Shown here: positions 24,475 to 33,677 of the stretch, piece by piece | How the letters are laid out: each line of letters opens with the position of its first letter | Position numbering within the stretch: position 1 is the stretch's first letter | DNA from: Vibrio scophthalmi LMG 19158 | GTDB lineage: Bacteria; Pseudomonadota; Gammaproteobacteria; Enterobacterales; Vibrionaceae | NCBI RefSeq assembly: GCF_000222585.1 | Contig: NZ_AFWE01000184.1 | Span: 1 to 56,317 of the forward strand | Direction of reading: 5' to 3' | DNA length: 56,317 nucleotides | Translations under genes and position numbers: made by a program | The notes under the pieces: generated by a model | Seen by the model: only the letters and a program-made list of their open reading frames with translations | Told to the model about the DNA's origin: nothing | The model's database searches: none

Positions 24475-25221
24475 ATGGCTGATTCCGTAAAACTCCTCTC
24501 TAGCGAACAGACGCAAGCATTTGATACCGAATATGTCGATGACTCGATGTTTGATTTGGTCATCGAGGCTTTAGATAAGTATCAGATCTCTCAAGCGCCC
24601 TTCAAGTTAATGGATGTGGGCGGTGGTAATGGTAAATATGTCGACAAAGTGCTGAATCATTTTGCTCGCGCGTCGGCGATATTAGTGGAACCCGAGCCAT
24701 CTTTAGCGCAAAAAAATCGACCGGATGAACGTAAGCAAGTGCTGCAATCGACCTTTCAGAGTTTGGCATTACCAAGCCGATTGCAGGCGGTTCAGTTTAA
24801 TTGGGTTCTGCACCATTTCGTTACCGAAGGTTATCAAAATACTTGCCGTGTTCAGCAACAAGCATTGCGAGATGCCTACAAAGTGCTCGCTCCGGGCGGT
24901 ATTGTGCTGATCTTTGAAAATTTCTACGAAGGCGCGCTGATTGAAGATCTACCCAGCCAACTTATCTACCATCTTACCTCGAGTAAAGTGCTGGCGCCGC
25001 TCACTGAAAAACTGGGCGCGAACACCGCCGGTGTCGGTGTTTGTTTCCATTCCGCCCGTTTTTGGCGACAACAGTTAACCCAAGCCGGTTTTGCTAATAT
25101 CAGCGAGCACCATTGTTACGATTTTAGCGCGCTTTCTCGCCTAAAACGGATCGGTTTAACGTTAGAAAAACAACGGGTAGGTCTATTGGTGGCACAAAAA
25201 CCACCGCTGCGAACCTGTTAA
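24475..25221 (+). CDS. class I SAM-dependent methyltransferase
   Basis: Methyltransferase of 248 residues. Motif I is KLMDVGGGNGKYV (about 58-70), the acidic ribose-binding residue lies in LVEPEPS, and the post-motif region is FNWVLHHFVTEGY and LAPGGIVLIFENFYEG. The start at 24475 (MADSVKLL) has AGGTGA four bases upstream; 19 further in-frame residues upstream are unsupported. Target is unknown, possibly a small molecule. Downstream gene has its own promoter. Confidence 0.85.
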   Translation: MADSVKLLSSEQTQAFDTEYVDDSMFDLVIEALDKYQISQAPFKLMDVGGGNGKYVDKVLNHFARASAILVEPEPSLAQKNRPDERKQVLQSTFQSLALPSRLQAVQFNWVLHHFVTEGYQNTCRVQQQALRDAYKVLAPGGIVLIFENFYEGALIEDLPSQLIYHLTSSKVLAPLTEKLGANTAGVGVCFHSARFWRQQLTQAGFANISEHHCYDFSALSRLKRIGLTLEKQRVGLLVAQKPPLRTC

Positions 25222-25255
25222 GTAAAAATGCGCGAGGTAAGCGGGATTATTAGGC

Positions 25256-25284
25256 TTTACTCTCAATCATAAGCTGTTTATATT
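25256..25284 (+). promoter_or_regulatory. candidate sigma-70 promoter of the MATE exporter
   Basis: TTTACT (25256-25261), 17-base spacer, TATATT (25279-25284); 86 bases before the exporter's ATG. Confidence 0.45.
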
Positions 25285-25369
25285 ATCGCCGCCTAACGGG
25301 CACACCCTAAAATGCACACCCGCTATCCTGCCATCATTGGTGCATTTATATTGGTGTTGAAGAACCTCC

Positions 25370-26761
25370 ATGCATACGACTCCTCGTCCTTTTTCTCGTT
25401 TTACTCGTGAATCGGGTGCTTTGATGCATCTGTCGATTCCTATTATTTTGACTCAAATTGCCACTCAAGCGATGGGCTTTGTCGATACGACAATGGCCGG
25501 CCAAGTGAGCCCGGCTGATTTGGCGGCAATCGCACTCGGTGCCAGTCTTTGGATACCGGTACTGCTACTGTTACGTGGTGTGATTATGGCGCTCACGCCC
25601 GTTGTTGCTTACCATCGTGGCGCGCGTGACTTTGACAGCATCTCAGTGGAATTTTTCCAGATGGTTTGGCTGGCCTTGATCGCCAGTGCCTTGCTTATTG
25701 CTTATCTGGTCAGTGCTCAGTCGATTCTAGAATGGATTGGTGTTGCTTCTGAAATCATCCCGATCGCCAGTGATTATGCTTTCGCTCTTGCTTTTGGTGT
25801 TCCGGGGATTGCGCTTTTCTATACCCTAAATGGTTTCTGTGAAGGGATGAACAATACCAAGGCTCCGATGATCATTTCGATGATTGGTTTATTGGTTAAT
25901 ATCCCTGTTAACTACGTGCTGATTTACGGCCATTTTGGTTTCCCTGAAATGGGCGCGGTGGGTTGTGGTTGGGCGACCAGTTTGGTTTATTGGCTAATGT
26001 CAGGTTTGCTCTTCAGTTACATCAAAGCGCATCATCACTATAAAACCATCATTCGTTTTTCCGATGCAAAACCAAGAGCTGCAGCGATGTATCATCTGCT
26101 CAAACTTGGCTTACCGATTGGCATGAACATCGCCATCTGTGGCAGCATTTTTGCCGTTATCGCGCTGCTTATTGGCCGTATTGGTGCTGAAAACGTCGCC
26201 GCCGCGCAGATCGCGCTTAACATCTCTAGTATGACCTATGTGATCCCGATGAGCATCTCGTTTGGCATCACCATCCGTGTTGGTTATGCTCTGGGTGAAG
26301 GCGATGAACTGGGCGCGATTGATCGCAGTAAAATAGGCATCATTGTTTCAGCTTTAGTGTCACTTATTTCGGTGGCGACTTTCTTGCTGTTTCCGGAATG
26401 GATTATTCGCCTCTACACCAGTGACCCGGTTATCAGCGCTACGGCGGCAACGCTGCTTGCGATGACTGCATTGTACCAATTTAGTGATGCGCTACAACTT
26501 GGTGCGAACGGCGCACTACGTGGTTATAAAGACACCAAGATCCCGATGTTTTTGGCCGTCGCTTCCTATTGGGGGCTGGCTTTGCCACTGGGCGTGGTGT
26601 TAGGGCTGACAGATATCATCGTGCCTGCAATGGGCGAGAAGGGCTTCTGGGTGGGCATTTTGACCGGTTTAACCGTGGCCGCTGTGTTGATGTTACTGCG
26701 TTTGCGTTACGTGATTAAAAGCCGTTCGTCATTGCCAGAAAATGCCATTCCGGTCACTTAA
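25370..26761 (+). CDS. MATE-family efflux transporter, NorM-like
   Basis: Cation-coupled multidrug/toxin exporter of 463 residues with twelve membrane helices. It keeps NorM landmarks: MGFVDTTMAGQVS in TM1 with the conserved Asp, GLLVNIPVNYVLIYG in the middle, and GALRGYKDTKIPMF near the second half's conserved Asp. Overall pattern is close to Vibrio NorM but diverged enough to be a paralogue. Ribosome site is poor. Terminated by the hairpin at 26784-26823. Confidence 0.9.
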   Translation: MHTTPRPFSRFTRESGALMHLSIPIILTQIATQAMGFVDTTMAGQVSPADLAAIALGASLWIPVLLLLRGVIMALTPVVAYHRGARDFDSISVEFFQMVWLALIASALLIAYLVSAQSILEWIGVASEIIPIASDYAFALAFGVPGIALFYTLNGFCEGMNNTKAPMIISMIGLLVNIPVNYVLIYGHFGFPEMGAVGCGWATSLVYWLMSGLLFSYIKAHHHYKTIIRFSDAKPRAAAMYHLLKLGLPIGMNIAICGSIFAVIALLIGRIGAENVAAAQIALNISSMTYVIPMSISFGITIRVGYALGEGDELGAIDRSKIGIIVSALVSLISVATFLLFPEWIIRLYTSDPVISATAATLLAMTALYQFSDALQLGANGALRGYKDTKIPMFLAVASYWGLALPLGVVLGLTDIIVPAMGEKGFWVGILTGLTVAAVLMLLRLRYVIKSRSSLPENAIPVT

Positions 26762-26783
26762 GAAACCAAAGATATTAGCAGAG

Positions 26784-26823
26784 AAAAGCGCGTTATTGTT
26801 TTATAGCAGTAACGCGCTTTTTT
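26784..26823. terminator. bidirectional rho-independent terminator
   Basis: AAAAGCGCGTTA (26784-26795) and TAACGCGCTTTT (26810-26821) over a 14-base loop, with T-runs both ways. Shared by the exporter (plus) and HAD gene (minus). Confidence 0.88.
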
Positions 26824-26842
26824 GATCGGAATGTGTCAGTGA

Positions 26843-27460
26843 TTAGAAACGCAGACCGAGCGTTTTTAACGTCTGCTCACATTGGCTTGAATTTTCAAAC
26901 TGAATGCCTGCCATGCCAACCGCTTCAGCACCGGCGACATTGTAGGGCATATCATCAATAAACACGGTTTCAGAGGCTTCAAGCGCAAACTGCGCCAGTA
27001 ATGCTTGATAGATTTCAGGCTGTGGTTTTAATAGAGCGACCTCAGCCGAGACGATCGCGCCGTCAAATAACGGCCAAAATGTGTAGGTTGATTTCAGATG
27101 GGAAACGATTTCATGGACGTTATCGGTGAGTGCATACACGCGATAGCCAGCGGATTTTATTCGCTTGATAAGATCCACTGATCCATAGATAAGTAACTGA
27201 GTTTGCTTTACGTAGTAGAACAGGCGTTCGCATTCAAGAGCGGACAATCCTAGCGATTGCTGATACTGGCTTGCCGCTTCGCTCTCTGATATAAGCCCTT
27301 TATTGAGTTTTAACCATGTTTCAGATTGGAAAATAGCTCTTGCTTGGTCTTCAAGGCCATCAATATCACCAAAAGTCAGCCGAGCAATTTCTAGCGGCGC
27401 CCATCGGACAACCACATTACCAATGTCGAAAACCACGTTGTGAATCTTGTGAGACGCCAT
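26843..27460 (-). CDS. HAD-superfamily phosphatase, YihX-like
   Basis: Hydrolase of 205 residues. Motif I is VVFDIGNVV, with Asn at the position of the second Asp's neighbour as in E. coli YihX (alpha-D-glucose-1-phosphate phosphatase). Motif II is ALTDN, motif III LKPQPEIY (Lys) and motif IV FIDDMPYN. The four-helix cap lies at about 15-85. AGGGAG precedes the ATG. Substrate is inferred from YihX similarity only. Confidence 0.86.
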   Translation of the reverse strand: MASHKIHNVVFDIGNVVVRWAPLEIARLTFGDIDGLEDQARAIFQSETWLKLNKGLISESEAASQYQQSLGLSALECERLFYYVKQTQLLIYGSVDLIKRIKSAGYRVYALTDNVHEIVSHLKSTYTFWPLFDGAIVSAEVALLKPQPEIYQALLAQFALEASETVFIDDMPYNVAGAEAVGMAGIQFENSSQCEQTLKTLGLRF

Positions 27461-27552
27461 TATTACTCCCTTGTTTGTGCCTTTCGGTATGTTGCATGGA
27501 TCTGAGTTAAGAGGTTACATCATCTGGCGTTTTGAAATGCCGTTCAACGTCT

Positions 27553-28005
27553 TTATTTTACAAACTCAACCGCTAAGCACAGTTCTATTTCGCGCCCTGC
27601 GACCAGAGCACCGGTGAGTTCAAAACCGCAGCTTTGATAAAATGCGATCGGGCTATTTTCCCCCGCGACCACGCTGGTAAATAGCTCAGAAATACCAAAC
27701 TCACGTTGCAAGGCGTTAGTGAGAGCACTTATCGCAAGACGCCCATAGCCTTTGCCTTGTTGTGATTGGTCGAGCATCAGTCGCCATAAAGAGAATTTTC
27801 CTGTCGTAGTATCGGCATCCACGAGGATAAATCCGACCGGTTGATTATTTGCGTAGATTGCTCTGAACCAAGCAAACGGCATGAAGTTCGCTTCGGCTAA
27901 TGAGATGGCATTGCTATCAACCTGAGTAACCTGCTCAGGCGAAACTTCAAGCTGACAGATTGCATAGAAGTTATCGAGTGTAATTGGTCTTAACTCTATG
28001 TTCAT
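27553..28005 (-). CDS. GNAT-family N-acetyltransferase
   Basis: Acetyl-CoA-dependent transferase of 150 residues. The acetyl-CoA loop is QQGKGYGRLA (about 88-97), preceded by strand LWRLMLDQS and followed by FYQSCGFELTG, the standard GNAT end. N-terminal part MNIELRPITLDNFYAICQLE resembles polyamine/diamine acetyltransferases, but that is not decisive. Start taken at 28005, as the domain begins there. Monocistronic. Confidence 0.84.
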   Translation of the reverse strand: MNIELRPITLDNFYAICQLEVSPEQVTQVDSNAISLAEANFMPFAWFRAIYANNQPVGFILVDADTTTGKFSLWRLMLDQSQQGKGYGRLAISALTNALQREFGISELFTSVVAGENSPIAFYQSCGFELTGALVAGREIELCLAVEFVK

Positions 28006-28196
28006 GTGGCTGAATTCTCGTTGAAAAATTTTAATATAGAGCAAATAACAATCAACGTGAAGTGTCCGAGGCACCAACTGAAGATTAAGAAACCCTTAAA
28101 TTTTGAATCAATGTGGTCAAGATCACAGCAGAGGATTTGTAGGCGGAGCTGAGGTTGGTAGGATGTTGAGTATGACATGTATCTTTAGGGACAAAG

Positions 28197-28628
28197 ATGA
28201 AGAAAGGAATCGTTGTTGGTCTAACTTTGGGTATTGGCGTTGTGATGATGGTGGCGAGTAAATATAAGGTATTGGGGTTGGGCAATGCGGCCGCTTTTCC
28301 GAAATTACCTGATACCCCCGGCTTTGCCGTGTCGACTGAGTTTGATGGTGAATGGGCTGGAAGACGAATCGATGTTTCTAAAAACTGGATCTGCGATAAC
28401 ACAACCATAACCGGAACGGTGGTCGATGGGTTTGCTCATCTAACGTTAACGTACAATGGTACGTCACTGAAAGGGTGGATTGATGAGCAAGGCACGTTAA
28501 CGCTGTATGCGAGCAATGAACGCTGGGATTATCGCTTCAAAGCCACCGCTTCGGGCAATCAAATACAAGGTGACTGGTTTCTTACCAATGGTCCATGCAA
28601 AGGCTCTTGGTATGTTGAGCGAAGTTGA
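28197..28628 (+). CDS. membrane-anchored or secreted small beta-rich protein, unknown
   Basis: Protein of 143 residues with an N-terminal hydrophobic segment (GIVVGLTLGIGVVMMVA) that is a signal anchor or signal peptide. The rest looks like one beta-barrel or sandwich module: FDGEWAGRR, NWICDN, LTYNGTSLKGWID, then GNQIQGDWFLTNGPCKGSW. The two Cys may pair. AGGGA precedes the ATG. Convergent with the RpiR gene, 22 bases apart. No family is named. Confidence 0.68.
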   Translation: MKKGIVVGLTLGIGVVMMVASKYKVLGLGNAAAFPKLPDTPGFAVSTEFDGEWAGRRIDVSKNWICDNTTITGTVVDGFAHLTLTYNGTSLKGWIDEQGTLTLYASNERWDYRFKATASGNQIQGDWFLTNGPCKGSWYVERS

Positions 28629-28650
28629 TTTGTGCTACACGCCTAACCTT

Positions 28651-29298
28651 CTAATCTTCCAACAACGCTCTACCAATCACATCGATGGTCTTCAAAATCT
28701 GAATCTGCGATTCGCGGCTGTAGGGTGAAATACCGTCAACTTGCTCTTCCAAATCTAAGTTGGTATTGGCGATCGCCGCCAGTGTCGAGCCAACATGGCT
28801 GATCGCCAAAACCTTCAAACCTTTGCGCTTAGCGTTGTGCGCCATATCGACCACCGCTTGCGTCTCGCCAGATTTACTGACTAACACTAAGGTGCCTTTT
28901 TCTGCTCGTGCGAGCTGGTGAATATCGCTGATCACTAAGTGTGGAATATTGGCCAGCGATAAAAAGCGCGATAGATAAGTCACGCTAACAATCGATGCGC
29001 CGCGTGAGTAGAGATAAACCACCGGCGATGCGTTGAGTACCTGTGCTACTTGTGAAATACGTTGTGATTGCGACGCTTCCTCTTCGCCCACGACTGTCTG
29101 CTTTCTCAGATCTTGCACCAGCTTGTAGCGCAGTTCGGTATAGCTGGCGTAGCCCATTTTCTTACAGACACGATTAACCGATGTTGTGGTGGTTAAGGCT
29201 TTATTGGCAATGGTTTTGGCCGCGATTTCGTGCAGCTCATTGGCATGAGTGATGAGGTATTCGTAGATCGCTCGTTCAATGCCTTTAAAGGTGTTCAT
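28651..29298 (-). CDS. RpiR-family regulator (HTH plus SIS domain)
   Basis: Transcription factor of 215 residues. The N-terminal helix-turn-helix is seen at about 20-65 (TIANKALTTTTSVNRVCKKMGY). The SIS sugar-phosphate-binding domain runs from about 90 (VVYLYSRGASIVSVTYLSRF, then LVLVSKSGETQAVV). It is divergent from the PTS operon and is its most likely regulator, responding to a phosphorylated sugar such as the imported glycoside phosphate or mannose-6-P. The family is usually about 280 residues, so this one is short, mostly in the N-terminal domain. Confidence 0.88.
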   Translation of the reverse strand: MNTFKGIERAIYEYLITHANELHEIAAKTIANKALTTTTSVNRVCKKMGYASYTELRYKLVQDLRKQTVVGEEEASQSQRISQVAQVLNASPVVYLYSRGASIVSVTYLSRFLSLANIPHLVISDIHQLARAEKGTLVLVSKSGETQAVVDMAHNAKRKGLKVLAISHVGSTLAAIANTNLDLEEQVDGISPYSRESQIQILKTIDVIGRALLED

Positions 29299-29341
29299 CC
29301 AAGGTACTTATTTAGAAAATGGCTAGGGCGCTATTAGGCGT

Positions 29342-29359
29342 GAAAATGGCGCGATTTTC
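29342..29359. promoter_or_regulatory. candidate RpiR operator
   Basis: GAAAAT-N6-ATTTTC imperfect 18-bp palindrome between the RpiR and PTS genes. The half GAAAATGGC occurs a second time at 29315-29323, 27 bases away in the same direction. Confidence 0.5.
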
Positions 29360-29375
29360 CTTGATGAAGTTCACA
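29360..29375. promoter_or_regulatory. weak CRP-like site
   Basis: CTTGA-N6-TCACA. The right half is perfect and the left half is poor. Catabolite control of this PTS operon would make sense, but the match alone is weak. A TATACT box (29434-29439) downstream has no good -35, as expected for an activator-dependent promoter. Confidence 0.3.
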
Positions 29376-29473
29376 AAAGTATCGTCATACATGGCTTGTA
29401 CGAGGAAACAGTATCTTGATACATAACCGGAAAATATACTGCGCTAGTCAAATAAATATAACGGTGAAAAACC

Positions 29474-30877
29474 ATGGCAAAGAAAAAGATAGTTGCAGTG
29501 ACCGCTTGCCCTACAGGCATTGCACACACCTTTATGGCGGCGAAGAAAATTCAAAGCTGGGCCGAGAAACACGGCTATGAAGTGAAAGTAGAAACCCAAG
29601 GCAGTGATGGGGTTAAAAACAAATTAACCGCGCATGATATTGCGACAGCGGATGGTGTGGTTTTAGCCATCGATGTGCCAATCATGGATATGGAACGTTT
29701 CGACAATGCCAATCCAATGAAAGTACGCACCCAAGAGCTGATCAAACGTGTCGATGAGCTGCTACCGAATGTGTTCAATTTAGGCAAAGAGAAGAGCGAA
29801 GGCGGCCCGCAAGTGGTCGAAGAAAAACGCTCTGCTTACCAAGTGGCGATTGGTCATATCATGACCGGTATCAGTTACATGCTGCCAGTGGTGGTACTGG
29901 GTGGCCTATTGATGGCGGTGGCGAAAATCACTGGCGAATTCATCGATATCTCTGGTACGCCAATTCAAACTCTCGATAAGCTTGGTTTCATGACCATCAA
30001 GTTTATGTACCCAATTTTCGCGGCGTACCTAGCTTATTCAATTGCTGGTAAACCGGCGTTAATCCCGGCCTTTATTGGCGGCATCATGAGTGATGAAGTG
30101 TATAAACGCTTCTTCGATCTTGAAGGTTGGGCACCATCGGGCTTCTTTGGTGCGATTGCGATCGGCTTCTTAGTCGGTTACCTAGTTCGTTATCTTAACG
30201 ATACCATCAAGGTGAAAACCGAGCTGACCACGCTGAAAACCATGTTGCTTGTTCCGGCAATTACCGGTGTTGTGATGGTGCTGACAATGGAATACGCCAT
30301 CAACCCATTCTTTGGCGCGTTGAACATTGCCATGATCGATCTATTCACTCAAGCGGGTGATGCTGGTCGCGGTATCTACTCAATGGTTATCGCAGCTGGT
30401 ACGGCTTTTGACTTGGGTGGCCCAATCAACAAAGCCGCGGGTTCGGTCGCGCTTGGCCTAAACGGCATGGGCGAAGGCTTTGACTTGCTGGCTCGTGAGT
30501 TGGGTATTGTTATTCCACCAATCGGTGTGGGTATTGCGGCGCTGCTTGATGGCAAATTCCGTAAACCAGTGTTCTCGAACGAAGAGCGCACCGTAGGTAA
30601 AACATCGCTCATGCTGGGTATGATCGGTATTTCAGAAGGGGCAATTCCATTCATTCTGAAGAACCCGAAAATGATCCCAATTATGATGCTGGGTGCCATC
30701 CTTGGTACTCAAGTGGGCGTACTACTCAACGTATGGCAAAGCCTACCATTGCCAGCGGTTTGGGGTTGGTTCCTCTCTTCTGATCCTATTAGCTACATCA
30801 TCTCTGTCGCTATCGGTTCTGGCTTTATTGCAGTGGCACTGCTGCTGTGTACTAAGCCTGACAACGCAAACGCATAA
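29474..30877 (+). CDS. fructose-family PTS permease IIBC, probable mannosylglycerate transporter
   Basis: Membrane transporter of 467 residues that imports and phosphorylates its sugar. The IIB domain is at 1-105 with phospho-Cys12 (VTACPTGIAHTFMAAKK), and the IIC membrane domain at about 120-460 has GLNGMGEGFDLLARELGIVIPP and ISEGAIPF. In E. coli MngA the same activity is a single IIABC chain; here IIA is a separate gene (35397). Being first in an operon with GH38 and GH13_18 enzymes points to mannosylglycerate and possibly glucosylglycerate as substrates. Confidence 0.9.
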   Translation: MAKKKIVAVTACPTGIAHTFMAAKKIQSWAEKHGYEVKVETQGSDGVKNKLTAHDIATADGVVLAIDVPIMDMERFDNANPMKVRTQELIKRVDELLPNVFNLGKEKSEGGPQVVEEKRSAYQVAIGHIMTGISYMLPVVVLGGLLMAVAKITGEFIDISGTPIQTLDKLGFMTIKFMYPIFAAYLAYSIAGKPALIPAFIGGIMSDEVYKRFFDLEGWAPSGFFGAIAIGFLVGYLVRYLNDTIKVKTELTTLKTMLLVPAITGVVMVLTMEYAINPFFGALNIAMIDLFTQAGDAGRGIYSMVIAAGTAFDLGGPINKAAGSVALGLNGMGEGFDLLARELGIVIPPIGVGIAALLDGKFRKPVFSNEERTVGKTSLMLGMIGISEGAIPFILKNPKMIPIMMLGAILGTQVGVLLNVWQSLPLPAVWGWFLSSDPISYIISVAIGSGFIAVALLLCTKPDNANA

Positions 30878-30884
30878 CACGTCA

Positions 30885-30907
30885 CTTGGGGCGAGCTACT
30901 CGCCCCA
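30885..30907. other. intercistronic hairpin without T-run
   Basis: Perfect 10-bp stem TTGGGGCGAG / CTCGCCCCAA with a CTA loop, eight bases after the IIBC stop and 55 before mngB. The AAAATC that follows is not a terminator tail. It could protect the 3' end of the IIBC message and set different expression of transporter and enzymes. Confidence 0.7.
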
Positions 30908-30962
30908 AAATCATCGAAATAAGTCACAGACCAAATAGTCATCGTAATAAAGAGAGTTTCCC

Positions 30963-33653
30963 ATGGCGAAAGTACATGTCATTCCGCACACTCACTGGGA
31001 TCGTGAGTGGTATTTTACCCAGCAAGACAGTGACGTGCTTGCCACTTATAACTTCACTAAAGTGATCGAAACGCTAGAGAACCAAGCGAGCTACAGTTGC
31101 TACCACCTTGATGGTCAATCGGCGATTGTAGAAGATTACTTAAAAGTGCTACCGCACATGCGTGAGCGTCTTGGCAAGCTGATCAGCGATAAAAAGTTGT
31201 TTGTTGGCCCTTGGTACACGCAGACGGACACTTACAACGTTGGCGCTGAATCAATCATCCGTAACTTAAAATACGGCATGCACATCGCTGAAGAACTAGG
31301 CCACAGCATGAGGGTGGGTTACCTGCCAGATACCTTTGGCCACAACGCGCAAATGCCGACGCTGTTTAAAGGTATGGGGATTGATAACATCATTTTTTGG
31401 CGTGGTATCGATTACGATCAGCAAGTGCAAAAATCGCATTTCCATTGGCAGTCCGCTGGTGATGACACCATTTACGCTTACAACCTTGTGCATGGCTATG
31501 GCGCGGCGAAAAACATCGTGCCGGATGCGGATCATTTGGATAAGAAAATCTTCCCAATGATTGAGAAGATAAAGTCACTATCGGGCCTAGATGAAGTATT
31601 GATCCCATCGGGCGGCGACCAAGTGAATATCGACCCGAACCTGCCAGCAACGCTTTCTGCGGCAACAGAGCGATCGCCTGCGAAAGATATCTATACCATC
31701 TCGTCGATGGAGAATTTCGTTAACTATCTACGCCATAACAGCGAAGAATTTGAAACCTACCGTGGTGAATTTAAAGCGCCGCGTTATACCCGTATTCACA
31801 AAACCATCGGTTCGGTGCGCTACGACATCAAAAAGCTCAATTTTGAAATTGAACAGTTCTTGGTGAAAAAGCTTGAAGTGGTAATTGCGATTGCAAAAGC
31901 GCAGGGTATCACCGTCCATACGGAACTGGTGGATATGGCATGGAAGAAGATTTTAGAGTGTCATGCTCACGATAGTATTGGTGGCTGTAACAGCGATGCG
32001 ACCAATGCCGATATTATGCACCGTTTAAAACAGGCAGAAGAGATCTGCCATGGCTTGTATAACTTGGTGGTGAAAGAGATCGCCAGTAATGCATGCCAAG
32101 ATAACGAAGTGATGATCTTCAACTCACGCCCAAGCTCATACTCTGGTGTGGTGCAAGTGGTGGCTTTCTCTAAGTATGAGCAGATTACGCTATGTGATGG
32201 TGAGCAATCACTAACATGCGAAATCATCCGCCGTGAACGTTTAGATGGCGGCAAGATGATTGAAGTGACCAAAGATGGTGAGCGTGAAGTGGATGTACCG
32301 CCGTATTACCGCTTTGAGCTGAATGTTATCGTGAGTGACTTACCAGCACTTGGCTATCAGGTGTTTCAGGTGCAAGCAAGTGACGCTGTCACTAAAATGC
32401 AGTGTGTAGAGCAAAATCCAACAGCGAAAGAAGCTCAAATTGAAAGCGAGTCACTTGCCGTGCGTTTTGTTAATGGTCACTTGAGCCTTGAAGATAAAGC
32501 ATCGGGTCGCGTTATCAATCAACTGTTGAGCTTTGAAGAACAGGCCGATGACGGTGACTCTTACGATTTCTCGCCGTTGGCTGGTGACATGCCGCTGGTG
32601 TGCCGCGAGATGACGTGTCTATCCGTGCTGCAAGGTGAGCTAGAACAGCGCATGACACTGCGCGCAGAATTGGCGGTGCCGCACAATCTAGAGTCGCGTA
32701 TTGCGGGAGAGAAAGCTGCGCTGGCGAGCTTTGATATTGAGCTAAAACTTATCCATGGCGATCAGCAATTACATGTTGATATCACGACGGTTAACCAAGT
32801 GTGCGATCACCGCGTGCGTGTAGTGATTAACTCAGATGTGAATACCCAACAGTCATTAAGTACTCAGCCATTTGCATTAATGGCACGCCCAATTGCCCCT
32901 GTCGTAGAAGGGTGGCGTGAGCGCTTCCGTGAATGTCCAATTGATATTGAAACCACCGATGGTGCGGTGGCAATTGCTGAAGCTGGCAAGGCGATGATCA
33001 TCAATGGACGCGGCATCAAAGAGTTCCAAATTTTGCCCGCTAATAATGCCACTGATGCAGAAGCAGGTGATAAGACGAACGCGATTGCTCTGACGCTGTT
33101 TAAAGCGACGGGTCGCTTAGGCAAAGATGATCTGCTTTGGCGTCCAGGCCGCGCTTCGGGCATCAACAATACCGTGGTTTACACCCCGGATGCACAGTTG
33201 CAAAAATCGATGACGTTTAGCTTTTCGATTGCGCTGACGGCTGATGCGAGTCACCAAACCGTGCGCTGTACAGAACAAGCGTTTCTCGATGCGCCATTTA
33301 GTTATCAAAAACAAGTACTCAACAGTTTTGAAAATCGTTTAGAGCGTTTCCAAGTGCGTTTTGATTCACGCCAAGTTGCCAAGCGTTTTGGCTTGTTTGA
33401 ACTGCATCAAGCGCTTCAGCTATCCAGTATTGGTCATTCGTTCTATCACAATAATGCAGTGATTGTGCGCCTTTACAACCCAACAGAGCAGGCAGTGCAA
33501 TTGGATATCACACCATTTGCTCATTTTGCTGAGATAGAGCGTGTTAATCATCGTGAGCAAAGTCTTGAACAACCCTTTGAACAAGAAATTGCTCAACAGT
33601 GGCAAGTGAAGCCGAATAACAGCATCGATTTACGAATCAGTTTTAAAATTTAG
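30963..33653 (+). CDS. mngB: GH38 alpha-mannosidase, mannosylglycerate (6-phosphate) hydrolase MngB
   Basis: Cytoplasmic enzyme of 896 residues, close to the 877 of E. coli MngB. It splits 2-O-(6-phospho-alpha-mannosyl)-D-glycerate into mannose-6-P and glycerate. The zinc site is HTHWDREW (His9, His11, Asp13). The catalytic nucleophile is Asp123 in YLPDTFGHNAQ, and WRGIDYDQQ and HAHDSIGGCNSD follow as in bacterial GH38. The C-terminal half is the usual beta-rich domain. Second gene of the operon; product mannose-6-P is used by ManA (36264). Confidence 0.92.
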   Translation: MAKVHVIPHTHWDREWYFTQQDSDVLATYNFTKVIETLENQASYSCYHLDGQSAIVEDYLKVLPHMRERLGKLISDKKLFVGPWYTQTDTYNVGAESIIRNLKYGMHIAEELGHSMRVGYLPDTFGHNAQMPTLFKGMGIDNIIFWRGIDYDQQVQKSHFHWQSAGDDTIYAYNLVHGYGAAKNIVPDADHLDKKIFPMIEKIKSLSGLDEVLIPSGGDQVNIDPNLPATLSAATERSPAKDIYTISSMENFVNYLRHNSEEFETYRGEFKAPRYTRIHKTIGSVRYDIKKLNFEIEQFLVKKLEVVIAIAKAQGITVHTELVDMAWKKILECHAHDSIGGCNSDATNADIMHRLKQAEEICHGLYNLVVKEIASNACQDNEVMIFNSRPSSYSGVVQVVAFSKYEQITLCDGEQSLTCEIIRRERLDGGKMIEVTKDGEREVDVPPYYRFELNVIVSDLPALGYQVFQVQASDAVTKMQCVEQNPTAKEAQIESESLAVRFVNGHLSLEDKASGRVINQLLSFEEQADDGDSYDFSPLAGDMPLVCREMTCLSVLQGELEQRMTLRAELAVPHNLESRIAGEKAALASFDIELKLIHGDQQLHVDITTVNQVCDHRVRVVINSDVNTQQSLSTQPFALMARPIAPVVEGWRERFRECPIDIETTDGAVAIAEAGKAMIINGRGIKEFQILPANNATDAEAGDKTNAIALTLFKATGRLGKDDLLWRPGRASGINNTVVYTPDAQLQKSMTFSFSIALTADASHQTVRCTEQAFLDAPFSYQKQVLNSFENRLERFQVRFDSRQVAKRFGLFELHQALQLSSIGHSFYHNNAVIVRLYNPTEQAVQLDITPFAHFAEIERVNHREQSLEQPFEQEIAQQWQVKPNNSIDLRISFKI

Positions 33654-33677
33654 GTCGCAGGTTAGGAATAATAAGAA

